Assembly (NCBI GenBank): GCA_001603075.1 | Contig: LVBB01000024.1 | Coordinates: forward strand, 1 to 64,000 | Direction: 5' to 3' | DNA: 64,000 nt | From: Phycisphaerales bacterium Planc_01 | GTDB taxonomy: Bacteria > Planctomycetota > Phycisphaerae > Sedimentisphaerales > Anaerobacaceae | Shown here: piece by piece, positions 45,076 to 54,573 of the stretch | How positions within the stretch are numbered: the stretch's first letter is position 1 | How the letters are laid out: each line of letters starts with the position of its first letter | Position numbers and translations under genes: made by a program | The notes under the pieces: model-generated | What the model was told of the DNA's origin: nothing | The model's database searches: none | What the model saw: only the letters and a program-made list of their open reading frames with translations

Positions 45076-46053
45076 TCAAGCCCCAGCAGGCCTGTCCTTC
45101 CAGGCAAGACGTTCCCAGCCTCCCAGACTCCGGGCGCAGCCTCGTGCATAGATCGCGGCATTGGCGAGATTCCGATCCCGCTCGCCCGGAACCAGGAGCG
45201 CCCGCAGAAACCAATACGGAACGCGAAACCCATACCAGCTCGCCGTAAGAAGACATGCCAAGCCGTAGGAAAGAAAGGACTTGTGCTTGCGGATGAATCG
45301 CAGGATTCCACTGCGCAGTTGAAGTGTCGTCTCGCCTTTCACTTGCTCGCTGCTCTTGCCTCCGAGGTGAACGATCTGTCCCTCGGGCGCATAGACCACC
45401 TTCCAGCCGGCCTGCCGGAAGCGATAGCACCAGTCGGTCTCCTCGGCGTACATGAAGAACCCTTCATCCATGGTCCCGACCCGCCCGATGGCTTCGCGCC
45501 GGACCAGCATGAAACACCCCGAGACCACGTCCACCTCCCGCATCTCCTCGTGGTCCCACCACGTCATGTGTTCGCGGCCGAACATCCGATGGCGAGGAAA
45601 CACCCTGTACAGATGCGTGCTCGACAACAGCATGTTGAACAGCGAGGGAAACATGAAGCACGTCGGCTGGAGCGTGCGGTCGGCATTCAGGACACGACAG
45701 CCCACAATCCCGGCCTCGTCATGCGCATCGGCGAAAGCCACGGTCCTGGCGATCGCCCCATCCAGCACGATCGTGTCACTGTTGAGCAACAGGATATAGC
45801 GTCCCTTCGCCACAGCGATTCCCTGGTTGTTGGCCGCCGCAAAGCCGCGATTCTCGGTATTCACGATCCGTCGGACATGCGGAAACTCCCGCCGAACCAT
45901 CTCCACGGAGCCGTCCACCGATGCGTTGTCCACGACGACGATCTCGCAGCAGACCTCGCCGGCGCATTCTTCGATGGACCTAAGGCAATCGCGTAGGATG
46001 TCTCGCGTGTTCCAACTGACGATGACGATCGATGCGTCCGGGATCTTTTCCAT
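45076..46053 (-). CDS. Family 2 glycosyltransferase, rhamnosyltransferase-like
   Basis: This protein of about 325 residues has SIVIVSWNTRDILRDCLRSI, a VVVDNASVDGSVEMV region and LNSDTIVLDGAI, as in WbbL/RfbF-type enzymes. The MDEGFFMYAEETDWCYRF segment is the usual acceptor-side motif of this family, which includes rhamnosyltransferases; an RmlC gene is in the locus. The ATG at 46053 lies inside the C-terminus of the upstream O-antigen polymerase/ligase gene, an overlap of 74 bases. A TTG six bases further up is the alternative. Confidence 0.86.
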   Translation of the reverse strand: MEKIPDASIVIVSWNTRDILRDCLRSIEECAGEVCCEIVVVDNASVDGSVEMVRREFPHVRRIVNTENRGFAAANNQGIAVAKGRYILLLNSDTIVLDGAIARTVAFADAHDEAGIVGCRVLNADRTLQPTCFMFPSLFNMLLSSTHLYRVFPRHRMFGREHMTWWDHEEMREVDVVSGCFMLVRREAIGRVGTMDEGFFMYAEETDWCYRFRQAGWKVVYAPEGQIVHLGGKSSEQVKGETTLQLRSGILRFIRKHKSFLSYGLACLLTASWYGFRVPYWFLRALLVPGERDRNLANAAIYARGCARSLGGWERLAWKDRPAGA

Positions 46054-47320
46054 GCTCAAGACGATAGACAGTCAAGGCCTCTTCGATACGCAAGGCTTTC
46101 GGGTCGGAGAAGACCCAGCCGACGATGGCAAACGTCATATACAGTGGCAGAATGATCTGTCCAAAATAGGAGACGCCAAGAAAGGAGACGCAATGCCCCA
46201 GAATCGAAACGCAGATCCCCCACAAGAGCCATTGATGCCCCCTTGAGATCTGACGGAGAGAAGCTGCGCCCACTTTGGCGACCGCTCGGATCAGCAGGAT
46301 CACGAACAGGATCAGAGTGATCATCCCGCCACGGACACCCTCGAGGACGTACTGGTTTGTGATGTCGTGCAATCCCCAGCCCCAGTGGGCAGTACCGTAT
46401 GTCCCCAACAGGAACCACTCAGAAACATGGTTGACCGCCTCGTTGATGAGATAGTACCGATGCCATCCGGTCGATCCCCCGACCACATTCACTCGGGCAA
46501 TCAGATGCCATACCGGAGCCTTCATCACAATGTGCAACGCGACGGTCATCGCCAGCAGACACCAGGCAACCGTGCGCCCATACCGGCGGTATGGGAAGGC
46601 GGCGACGAGAGCAAGCACAAGCAGCATCGCAAGCAACGGCGTACTTGAACGCGTCGCAATCACGATGAACACACCCGCCACCGTGGCTGCCATATAGAAC
46701 CACGTGCGCCCCTCGGCCTTCCAGAGCCCTACAAAGAGAGGAATGACCGTGGCCCAGAACAACCCCAGCATGATCGAATGCGGGAACGATGCCTGACATC
46801 GATAAGCACCCTCGCGAACGGTCGTACCGACTCGGCCCATGACCGCAAACGGATTCTGGCCTGTCGCCCACTCGACCGCCACCAGGACCACCATCACCAG
46901 CGAGCAGACCGCCAACATCCGGCCGATTCGCTTGACGTCCGCCAACGTCCCCACGCTCTTGCGAAACACCCAGTACATCCCAATGGCGTCAAAAAGGACA
47001 CCGCATTTGTAGATAACGGCGCCGAAGGTCCCCCACCGCAGAACGTAGATGATCGCACCGACCACGGCCCATGCGATCACCAGTTTGTCGAACGAGTGGA
47101 GACGCAGAGTCGCGTGATCCTGCCCACATATGATTCGCAACGCTCCGACAAGCACGAGAATCCGCAGAACGGTGAAGTCCAGGTCCACAACGATGATCCG
47201 CTGGTCCGCCGGCACGAAGCATGTCGCGATGATGTACGGCAGAAGGAAGTACCTCTTCGGCACCAGGAGAACCAGGAGTGACAGCACGACAGCGAACGCA
47301 ATGGTAAGCGGTGTAATCAT
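45980..47320 (-). CDS. O-antigen ligase/polymerase-like membrane protein (Wzy/WaaL type)
   Basis: This protein of about 446 residues has some ten or more membrane segments and the large loop near residues 300-345 (GWHRYYLINEAVNHVSEW, then GWGLHDITNQYVLEGVRGG) typical of Wzy_C/WaaL enzymes. These join or ligate lipid-linked repeat units in the periplasm. The ATG at 47320 starts directly before the first membrane segment and overlaps the upstream stop (ATGA at 47317-47320). Its last residues overlap the next gene by 74 bases. Whether it polymerises or ligates cannot be decided from sequence alone. Confidence 0.82.
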   Translation of the reverse strand: MITPLTIAFAVVLSLLVLLVPKRYFLLPYIIATCFVPADQRIIVVDLDFTVLRILVLVGALRIICGQDHATLRLHSFDKLVIAWAVVGAIIYVLRWGTFGAVIYKCGVLFDAIGMYWVFRKSVGTLADVKRIGRMLAVCSLVMVVLVAVEWATGQNPFAVMGRVGTTVREGAYRCQASFPHSIMLGLFWATVIPLFVGLWKAEGRTWFYMAATVAGVFIVIATRSSTPLLAMLLVLALVAAFPYRRYGRTVAWCLLAMTVALHIVMKAPVWHLIARVNVVGGSTGWHRYYLINEAVNHVSEWFLLGTYGTAHWGWGLHDITNQYVLEGVRGGMITLILFVILLIRAVAKVGAASLRQISRGHQWLLWGICVSILGHCVSFLGVSYFGQIILPLYMTFAIVGWVFSDPKALRIEEALTVYRLEHGKDPGRIDRHRQLEHARHPTRLP

Positions 47321-48279
47321 TGGCACCTGGCCCTGCGGCACCGATAGCAATCGATGACGGCAAACGGGGCGAGAAAATAAGCCAATGGCTTGTAGTAGTA
47401 CGGATCGGTCGGATGAAGCCGCAGGCAGAATGCCGCCGTTCTCAGGGCGTCCGCCACGCACCCGGCCCTGCGCAGATCGAGCACGCTTTCCATGAAATGT
47501 GGCACCACGGCCTCACGATCACGGTACATCAGACGGGGGGAACGACGTCGTGGCGGCCGGATGTATGCCGCCGGATCGAGCCCCCGTCTGCGGCACGCCC
47601 GCTCGACGACCTTTCTGACCATTTGCTCCGTGCGATCCATGTCGATTCGCGACGTCGAGCCGAGCCGCACGCGATAGGTATAGAGGCATGCCCCCAGGAC
47701 CATCATCTCATGCCTTTCCCCCACCTGCAAAATGTAGTCGATATCTTCCGCCACTGACAGACTTGGTTCGTATCGGATGTCCGAGACCATGGCGGTCCTG
47801 TACATCGGCGTCGGACCGTGCGCCGGCATCCTGAACCTGTCGATGTCCCGCCGACATTCTTCCGGACTCTTGCTGGCAAAACGAGGGGCGACGACCTTGT
47901 CCCCCACGATCAACTCATGACCGACAAACACGCCGGCGAGACCCGGATGGTCCATCAGACACTCGACTTGCTGGCTCACACGGTCCGGATGGCTGATGTC
48001 ATCCGCATCCTGCGTGACGTGAAAATCGCCGGACATCTCCTGCAGACAGCGGTTTCTTGCTGCAGCAACGCCGGAGTTCTTCTGGGTCAGGATGCGCACA
48101 CGAGAATCCTTGATATCTCCAATCGAGTCGATGCAATTGTCAGTGCTCCCATCGTCCACAATAACGATCTCGATGTTGGAATACGTCTGACACAGAATGC
48201 TCTGTACGGACGCCCGCAGATCGTTGCCGGCGTTGTGAACTGGCATCAGCACGGAAACGAGAGGTCGTTTCCTCGACAT
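47317..48279 (-). CDS. Family 2 glycosyltransferase
   Basis: This protein of about 320 residues shows VSVLMPVHNAGNDLRASVQSI and VIVDDGSTDNCIDSI, and a DADD motif (QDADDISHPDRV), all GT2 hallmarks. The ATG at 48279 has GGAGG 7 bases upstream; an in-frame ATG eight codons earlier has none. It overlaps the next gene by four bases (ATGA). The C-terminal part is basic. Donor and linkage are unknown. Confidence 0.87.
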   Translation of the reverse strand: MSRKRPLVSVLMPVHNAGNDLRASVQSILCQTYSNIEIVIVDDGSTDNCIDSIGDIKDSRVRILTQKNSGVAAARNRCLQEMSGDFHVTQDADDISHPDRVSQQVECLMDHPGLAGVFVGHELIVGDKVVAPRFASKSPEECRRDIDRFRMPAHGPTPMYRTAMVSDIRYEPSLSVAEDIDYILQVGERHEMMVLGACLYTYRVRLGSTSRIDMDRTEQMVRKVVERACRRRGLDPAAYIRPPRRRSPRLMYRDREAVVPHFMESVLDLRRAGCVADALRTAAFCLRLHPTDPYYYKPLAYFLAPFAVIDCYRCRRARCQ

Positions 48280-48312
48280 CAGAAGTCCTCCTGTACAGGA
48301 CATCTCGGCTCA

Positions 48313-49176
48313 TCAACCGCGATTGCCTCTCTGCCGACTGGCAGACCATGTTTGCCGGAGCAGGTTTGTCACTCGGTGCCTCGCCCCCGCCCACTTTCGC
48401 CGCCAGCCTCCGTAGTAGTTTGGATCATACGGATCGTCAAGCAGGTTCCGGATGATCTCCGATCGCCATTCCAGGAGACTCTGAACATTCTCGAAACGCC
48501 GGGCCTGCAGGCCGGCGGTAACGGCGGCTTGCTCGCGCAGACCCGTCTCCGTGCGCACCTTGCTGTACGGACTCATGGGATCGTCCATGTGCTCCTGGTA
48601 AATGAAGGGATAGTAGAACCCGTTGATCCGACCGGCGGCAGCCATTCTCAGCCAGTACTGCGTGGTGGCCTTCTCTCGAATCGGCCCGAACTGCTCGAAG
48701 TCCGCTCGCTTGAACAACAGGCCCGTACCGCAGGTCCACGGGTGCCGAAAGATCTGATGCGCACCGAACGTCTGGATCTTGTGTCTGGCACGCTCGTAAT
48801 CGAAATCATCCGGAAAGAAATGCCAGCAGGCGACCACGCCCAACCGCTCGATGTCGCGGTGCGCCTCAGCCAGCGCACGGGTCCAACCCGGAGTAACGAT
48901 GCAGTCGTTGTCCAGCTTGCCGAGCAGATCGGCCTTCGAGCGACCCCAGACCTCGTTAACCGCCGTGGTCTGTCCGACGTTCTCCCTGCTCAACACGACG
49001 TCCGCAATTCGTGGATCGCCCACCTCGTTCTTGAGGTATTCGACCGTCCCGTCTGTCGAGGCGTTGTCCCAGATCGTCAGGGAAAACTCCTCCTTCGGAT
49101 CGGCCAGAACGGACGCCAGCGCCAACCTCGTATACTCAAGCCGCTGGTGCGTGATGAACACCAATTCAATGGCCAT
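48313..49176 (-). CDS. Family 2 glycosyltransferase-like protein
   Basis: This 287-residue protein starts directly with ELVFITHQRLEYTRLALASV and has TIWDNASTDGTVEYL and the metal motif KLDNDCIVT, as in GT2 enzymes. A long segment around residues 125-200 contains the acceptor-binding HPWTCGTGLLFKR. The gene lies 33 bases from the next transferase and 16 from the GT4 gene, so it is part of the glycan operon. Confidence 0.84.
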   Translation of the reverse strand: MAIELVFITHQRLEYTRLALASVLADPKEEFSLTIWDNASTDGTVEYLKNEVGDPRIADVVLSRENVGQTTAVNEVWGRSKADLLGKLDNDCIVTPGWTRALAEAHRDIERLGVVACWHFFPDDFDYERARHKIQTFGAHQIFRHPWTCGTGLLFKRADFEQFGPIREKATTQYWLRMAAAGRINGFYYPFIYQEHMDDPMSPYSKVRTETGLREQAAVTAGLQARRFENVQSLLEWRSEIIRNLLDDPYDPNYYGGWRRKWAGARHRVTNLLRQTWSASRQRGNRG

Positions 49177-49192
49177 AGGGCAATGCCTTCAC

Positions 49193-50302
49193 CTAACGCA
49201 CCGTGCGGAAGCGAAACAGACGTCCTCCCGAAAGGCAGCGGTCGTAGAGGGCCTTGGTTGCCTCGGCCGCTTTCTCCCAAGTCCACTGCGCGGCCTTCCG
49301 TCGGTTGTGTTCGCCCATTTGCGGCAGCGCATCAGCCCTCTCGATCGCCTCTCGGATGCCTTCGAGAAGCCCCGTCTGCGATTCGGGATCGTAGAGAAAG
49401 GCGCCGGATTCGTCCAGCACATCGGCCAGAGACCCCATCGTCGGAGCAATGCATGGCTTGCCGAACGCCATCGCCAACAGGGCGGCTCCTGAAGACAAGA
49501 CGCGCCGATACGGCAGTACAACAACATCGGCCGCATTCATATACACCTGAATCTCATCATCCGGCACGAAACCAGGCCGGAAGTATATGTGATCCGTGCC
49601 CGCGCTGGCTGTTTCTATCGCCCGGGCAAATTCATCATTCAAGGGCTGGCCCGCGATAAAGAGCATCGCGTGATCCGTCGCGACCCGCTGAAACGCCCCA
49701 ATCAACTCCAGCACACCCTTATAGGGGCGGATCGCACCGAGGAAGAGGAACATCAGACGCGAGTCGTCCAGAGCCAGCTTTCGGCGGGCGGCAGCACGAC
49801 CGATGTGGTTGGGATAGTCGCCCATGTAGCTGCCATGCGGTATCACGGTCACACGGTTGGGATCTCGCAGCCGCCACGTTTGGATAACCCTCTGCTTGGC
49901 ACTCGGCCCATGGACAATCAGTTCGTTTGCCAGTGCAGCGACAATCCTCGCCAGGAGCCAATCGCATCTTGGATAGATCGATTCGTGCGGCAGAAGATTG
50001 TGGATCGTCCAGACCAGAGGGACCCCGTGGATCCGCAGCAGAACCAGTCGTACAACAAAGGCCAGACACCAGAAACACTGTCGCCCCCGCCATCCAAACA
50101 CAGGAAGCCAGTGCACGTGGACAACGTCCGGCCGGCCATTCAGAACGACACCATATCGAAACAAACCCTTCAGGGAGCGCCCCGTGTCGACCTCGACCCC
50201 CAATGCCGACAGTTGCCCCGCTAAGGCATCCTGATACGGGTTCCCGGCGCCCCAGTAGGGAACGAAAGCGACCGATGTCCTCCTGCACACGTCCGCACAC
50301 AT
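49193..50302 (-). CDS. Family 4 glycosyltransferase
   Basis: This 369-residue enzyme has the GT-B fold of GT4. The N-terminal half has VVHVHWLP and WTIHNLLPHES. The C-terminal half has VIPHGSYMG, FLFLGAIRPYKGVLELI, and the E-x7-E-type donor site region VVVLPYRRVLSSGAALLAMAFGKP-like near residues 270-295. It retains configuration on transfer of a nucleotide sugar. It is the only GT-B transferase among the GT2 enzymes here, apart from the Alg13/14 pair. An ATG is used at 50302. Confidence 0.88.
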   Translation of the reverse strand: MCADVCRRTSVAFVPYWGAGNPYQDALAGQLSALGVEVDTGRSLKGLFRYGVVLNGRPDVVHVHWLPVFGWRGRQCFWCLAFVVRLVLLRIHGVPLVWTIHNLLPHESIYPRCDWLLARIVAALANELIVHGPSAKQRVIQTWRLRDPNRVTVIPHGSYMGDYPNHIGRAAARRKLALDDSRLMFLFLGAIRPYKGVLELIGAFQRVATDHAMLFIAGQPLNDEFARAIETASAGTDHIYFRPGFVPDDEIQVYMNAADVVVLPYRRVLSSGAALLAMAFGKPCIAPTMGSLADVLDESGAFLYDPESQTGLLEGIREAIERADALPQMGEHNRRKAAQWTWEKAAEATKALYDRCLSGGRLFRFRTVR

Positions 50303-50700
50303 TCACAACGCCTCTCAGAGATCACCGACTTGCGCCGGAACACAGCGTTCAGAGAACCATGGAATCGGAGTCTTCCTTCCGCCGCCAGGAACAACCGTTC
50401 GTGTTTTCCCCATAGGCAAACGAGACGTCCGGCTCTGGCGGGTGACAGCATGACCGATGCGCGTCCGGCGGTCGCCCCTGCAATCCCGCTGCGGTCTCAT
50501 CAGCATCCGGCTTGGATCTTGCACTCTCCACGCGTTGACGATCTTCTCCTTGGCGGTTGGCCCGGGGGGTTCGGTTCGTCTACCATCCCAGTGAAAACCC
50601 TTGTCGGCACACCGTCTCCTTCCGACAGATCGATTCATGTGACGGAAGACTATGACGTGCGACCCACCGGTGCATGGGACTCGTCCTGGTCCCCGCCCGA
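50303..50700. other. Spacer of about 400 bases inside the glycan cluster
   Basis: Short frames exist on both strands but have Arg/Ser/Pro-rich low-information sequences and no ribosome binding site, so I accept no gene. A remnant gene or leader is possible, but I see no matching protein motif. Confidence 0.4.
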
Positions 50701-51702
50701 CTATGGGCATTCGTCCGGCACCGTACCCGCTTCGGGCGTTGGGGTCGGTGCGACCGGGCGATCGCGATGCGCATTCCGACGCGGCAAGCGGTGACCGGCA
50801 ACCCATGATAGAACACCCAATTTGATGCGTGCCTTGAGGAATTGAGTCCGGTACCGACGCGAATAGGGAAACGTCTTCAGGATACCCCGAGCGGAGGCGA
50901 AATCTTCACAGTCGATGCGACGCCATAAGCTGATCAGGGCGTAGTAATCCAAGGCCGCCTCGGTGAGCTGACGGTAGCGATCCGGACAGTCGGCGAACAC
51001 ATCAACGGGGCGTTGCACCAGCGAGTGGACGGGATAGGCCCCCACCCGTCCATGCCCCAGGACGGATGAGTCGTACCACAGGCGCAACAAGGGCTCTTCA
51101 CATACGTAGAGAGGGTAGTTCAGGAGGACACGCAGCCAGAGGTAGGCATCTTCGCCGTAGGTGCACCCCCCTTCGTGATATCCGCCCAGATGATCCATCA
51201 CCTCGCGGCGGACAACCGCCGCGCCTTGGGCAAACAAATCGACACACGCCTTGACCGTCTCCGGAGGGGCGTCGGTCGGCAACGCACAATGTCCCCGCAA
51301 AGGGAGGTTCCGGTGGTGCTCCAGGTACGTTTCCGTGCCTTCCCCCAGAAAGTAGTTGGTGACGAACACGGGGCATCGATCAGGTTCGCTCAGCGCGCCG
51401 ACGGCGCGTTCGAGAAAACCGGGCCGCCATTCGTCATCGGCGTCCAGGAAGGTCAGATAGGGCGCTGTACTCAGACGGATACCATGATTGCGCGCGGCAC
51501 CTGGTCCCCGGTTGGTCTGGCGGATCAATCGCACACGAGGATCACCACATGCCTGCACCACAGCCCCGCCGTCATCCGTAGACCCGTCATCGATGACGAT
51601 CACCTCGAAGTCCTGCCACGTCTGCCCGAGGATGGACGCCATTGTCCGGCCAATGTACTTCGCCTTGTTGTACAGTGGAATGATGACCGATACGAGAGCC
51701 AT
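50701..51702 (-). CDS. Family 2 glycosyltransferase
   Basis: This 333-residue protein begins VSVIIPLYNKAKYIGRTMASI and has VIVIDDGSTDDGGAVV and the DxD-type LDADDEWRPGF, the standard GT2 core. After residue 220 the sequence is less conserved. It follows the pyruvyl transferase gene by 11 bases and is probably in the same transcript. Donor and acceptor are unknown. Confidence 0.88.
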   Translation of the reverse strand: MALVSVIIPLYNKAKYIGRTMASILGQTWQDFEVIVIDDGSTDDGGAVVQACGDPRVRLIRQTNRGPGAARNHGIRLSTAPYLTFLDADDEWRPGFLERAVGALSEPDRCPVFVTNYFLGEGTETYLEHHRNLPLRGHCALPTDAPPETVKACVDLFAQGAAVVRREVMDHLGGYHEGGCTYGEDAYLWLRVLLNYPLYVCEEPLLRLWYDSSVLGHGRVGAYPVHSLVQRPVDVFADCPDRYRQLTEAALDYYALISLWRRIDCEDFASARGILKTFPYSRRYRTQFLKARIKLGVLSWVAGHRLPRRNAHRDRPVAPTPTPEAGTVPDECP

Positions 51703-51713
51703 TGTTCTGCTCG

Positions 51714-52934
51714 TTATGTGGTCCGCAACAGATGTCGCCCCGCTTGCCTAGCGCGATCGATCACATGCGGAAGATTCTGCTGCAGCACCGCTCGTATCTC
51801 CTCACCGTTGCGCCGCAGCGATTCAAACCGTTCGATCAACGTTCGCGTCTCCATGGAGGCGATGTCCACCACATAATCCCCATGTCCGAGCAGGTCGCGA
51901 TTGATCCCCCAGGCTTTCACGCTGTAGCCGATGGAGATCGTGGGGACTCGGGACGACAAACTGGCGATCGTCGAGTGGGTGCGCGCCCCGATGAAGTAAT
52001 CACACTGAGAGATGGCGTATTTCATCTCACAGGCATTGAGCGTTTCCGGTAAGACCGTACACTGATCCGGACGATTCACGCGACAAGCCACATCCCGGCA
52101 GACGGCAAGATCATTGCGGCCCTCGACAGACTGGATGACATGTGGAACGAAGAGAATTCTCGCCTCGTACGTGTCGCACAGGTGGGCACAGAAATCCACA
52201 AACATCTGAGAGTAGGCTTCCGTTCCTCTCCCTCGCTTCCAGTGACCTGCCAAATCGCTCATGCCGACACCCACGCGCACAACTCCCTTGGCGTCGAAAA
52301 AGGGCAGCGTCACCGTCGGCGGGGTCGCTGCCAACAGAAACGCCGGATCGGAAACGCGACAGACGTTTTGTGTCACACCCAGGTGGCGGAGGTATTCATA
52401 GCTCTTGTCTTCGCGCACGGTGATCAGATCGACCCGACGCAGTTCGTCGGCCCATACTCGCTCTTCCTCAGGTACGTCAAAAGGACCGATCGAAGCCCCC
52501 CAGATGACCGTCTTGGCCCCGTATTTCCGTGCGGCCTTGAGCGTGTCGAAGAACTGTTTCGGACTGCCGTAGTCATCGGAGAAGTTGTCTCCCCCGACAC
52601 TAATGACCACATCTGCTTCTTTGTAGAACGATCGGGACAGGTAATCTTGCACGGACAGGTCGGCGCAGAACAGACGCCGATGCAGTGTCTGAAGCACCCA
52701 GGTCGGGCCGTACCGTGACGCTCCATCGGGCCGACCGGGTATCACCTTGTCAATGGCGATCCCCCCTTGTTCGATCTGCACTCGGTCGCGGTCCGAGTCG
52801 TAGGACGCCAGCACAATGGTACTGTCATCGACCGCGCCTTTGATGATGTCCACGGTGCAACGGACAATGGCTTCGCAGCCACGGTTGTAGAACCCCCCAT
52901 GGCCAACAAGAAGAAAGACTCTGGACACGATCAC
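51714..52934 (-). CDS. Polysaccharide pyruvyl transferase
   Basis: This protein of about 406 residues has the family pattern VFLLVGHGGFYNRGCEAIVRC at the start, then VISVGGDNFSDDYG and KTVIWGASIGPF. It adds a pyruvate ketal from phosphoenolpyruvate to a sugar of the polysaccharide, which gives the chain a negative charge. The start GTG at 52934 overlaps the TGA of the Fe-S protein gene (GTGA), so the two are coupled. The C-terminal segment (IGARTHSTIASLSSRVP) is also typical. Confidence 0.88.
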   Translation of the reverse strand: MIVSRVFLLVGHGGFYNRGCEAIVRCTVDIIKGAVDDSTIVLASYDSDRDRVQIEQGGIAIDKVIPGRPDGASRYGPTWVLQTLHRRLFCADLSVQDYLSRSFYKEADVVISVGGDNFSDDYGSPKQFFDTLKAARKYGAKTVIWGASIGPFDVPEEERVWADELRRVDLITVREDKSYEYLRHLGVTQNVCRVSDPAFLLAATPPTVTLPFFDAKGVVRVGVGMSDLAGHWKRGRGTEAYSQMFVDFCAHLCDTYEARILFVPHVIQSVEGRNDLAVCRDVACRVNRPDQCTVLPETLNACEMKYAISQCDYFIGARTHSTIASLSSRVPTISIGYSVKAWGINRDLLGHGDYVVDIASMETRTLIERFESLRRNGEEIRAVLQQNLPHVIDRARQAGRHLLRTT

Positions 52935-54331
52935 CGATCCCCCAAGGCAACGCCTCTTCGGCGTACGAAGCTCCAGACATGCAGGATCCGACCCCACAAG
53001 CGTAGCGGAAACAGACAAACGGCCATCCACAGGCGAAACAACCAGAGTCCGCGACCGACCGCCCTTTGCATTCGCCAGGCGAGCTTGCTGGAACGCGTCG
53101 TGGCCTCGTCAAGACGCACGGCGGTCTTCCTGGACCCCGCCAAACTGGGCACGGGCCGCACTCGCTTGACCGGGGCGGCCACGCCACGATCCCGGGCGAG
53201 AGCGAGGCGATCAGCCAATCGCTCGCGCTTGACACGCAAACCGCTCCGCTGACTCCTGATGGCATCTTCCGGCGCAATGCGGGCGACATGGACTTGCTCG
53301 GACGGCCCTGCGGCACGGAACAGATCGACCAAGTCGGGATGACGCACAACCACGATGCTCGTGCCGTCCGGATCGCTCATGTATGACGGCAACCACGCGT
53401 CCATATAGGCGGCATCCCCCAATTCGGCGAAGAGATCGTCGCAATAGTTGCACGCCCGGAGCTTGAAGTACCCGTTGCACCACGCTTGTCCCATCCCCTC
53501 CGTCCAGTAGACCGTTCCCTCTCGATCGGGGGCAGCAGGATGTCCGCACACAAACCTCATGCCGTAGTTGTCGGCAGATCGCGTTCCATTCTTCACTCGG
53601 AATTGCACGGCGCTCAGTTGTCGCGGGGCACCTCCTCCCAACGCGCAGATGTAATCTGCGAAGAATGTGCTCTTCTGCTGGCCGCAGACGAGTCCCAAAT
53701 GGTACTTGACGCGATCCCGGAGTTTGCGGTTGATCTGCTCGGCCCTCCTCAGGGCCTTCAGAACGCAGGGCAATCCCACCACCGCATAGCGACCTTCGTT
53801 CTGGAGAATCGTCGAGACGACATCGCTCATCTCGACGGGATAGTAGCAGGACCGTGCGCAGTGCCTGACCTCCTCGACCGAACGGCAAATCGTGAACTGG
53901 AACAGTCTGCCTGGCCCGGTCAAAGGCTGCACACAAACGGCATATTCGATATGCCCGTCTTCCATCAGGCGACTCAACGTCCAGGTCAGTAGCCCCCCGG
54001 AAGCGCCCTCGCGTCGCATCTCACCGGTCGCATTACCCACGAAACAACCGGCATAGTAACCCAGAGACGCGTCGTGATGGATACCTGCTGTTCCGGAAAA
54101 CAAGCGGGCCGCCAATTCATCTTCATTCGGTCCCTGGGCGGAGAACGGACAGACTTGGGCACACAAACCACAGCCGTTGCATGTACCTACCACCACGGGC
54201 TTGTATTCACCGTACGGATCGAGCTGCATCTTCAGAGCGTCTGCAGGACAGATCCCGGCGCACAGGCCACACCCGCAACAACGGTCGCTCTGCAGAACGC
54301 AATCCTCTATCTGTTGCCAGCCGGACCTCAT
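52931..54331 (-). CDS. Fe-S protein with F420-hydrogenase beta-subunit (FrhB) domains
   Basis: This 466-residue protein has two 4Fe-4S ferredoxin motifs near the N-terminus, CCGCGLCAGICPADA and CNGCGLCAQVCPF. They are followed by FrhB/FdhB N- and C-terminal domains (GASGGLLTWTL, VGLPCVLKALRR, YCDDLFAELGDAAYMDAWLP). True F420 reduction is unlikely as such here; similar proteins occur beside pyruvyl transferases in polysaccharide loci, where their role is unknown. The neighbour is indeed a pyruvyl transferase with overlapping start. A redox step on the sugar or its donor is inferred. Confidence 0.85.
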   Translation of the reverse strand: MRSGWQQIEDCVLQSDRCCGCGLCAGICPADALKMQLDPYGEYKPVVVGTCNGCGLCAQVCPFSAQGPNEDELAARLFSGTAGIHHDASLGYYAGCFVGNATGEMRREGASGGLLTWTLSRLMEDGHIEYAVCVQPLTGPGRLFQFTICRSVEEVRHCARSCYYPVEMSDVVSTILQNEGRYAVVGLPCVLKALRRAEQINRKLRDRVKYHLGLVCGQQKSTFFADYICALGGGAPRQLSAVQFRVKNGTRSADNYGMRFVCGHPAAPDREGTVYWTEGMGQAWCNGYFKLRACNYCDDLFAELGDAAYMDAWLPSYMSDPDGTSIVVVRHPDLVDLFRAAGPSEQVHVARIAPEDAIRSQRSGLRVKRERLADRLALARDRGVAAPVKRVRPVPSLAGSRKTAVRLDEATTRSSKLAWRMQRAVGRGLWLFRLWMAVCLFPLRLWGRILHVWSFVRRRGVALGDR

Positions 54332-54573
54332 CGAACGGCAATCAACTCCCTGTTGCAGGAACGGTTCTCATCCTGACGAAGAATCGACCATGAGGCAGTG
54401 GTCCCAAGACCCTGGTCATGCTCAGAGTCGTCAGTCGCACCCACAAGTGCGTATGGATATGATGCTTCAGTACCGATCCAGGATCATCGTGCCGCTCCCT
54501 TCAGACAAGGCAACTGCCTTGCCGTGCCGGGCAAGCCTCGGTTCCTCACAATCCAACGATTGACCCCACAACG

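Noticed and set aside
50315-50806. Overlapping frames on both strands in the spacer before the GT4 gene
   Set aside because: They have low-information Arg/Pro/Ser-rich products, no ribosome binding site, and overlap the end of a good GT2 gene.
54506-54521. CAAGGCAACTGCCTTG palindrome between the AsnB-like and Fe-S genes
   Set aside because: It has no T-run and no promoter nearby, so neither terminator nor operator can be argued.
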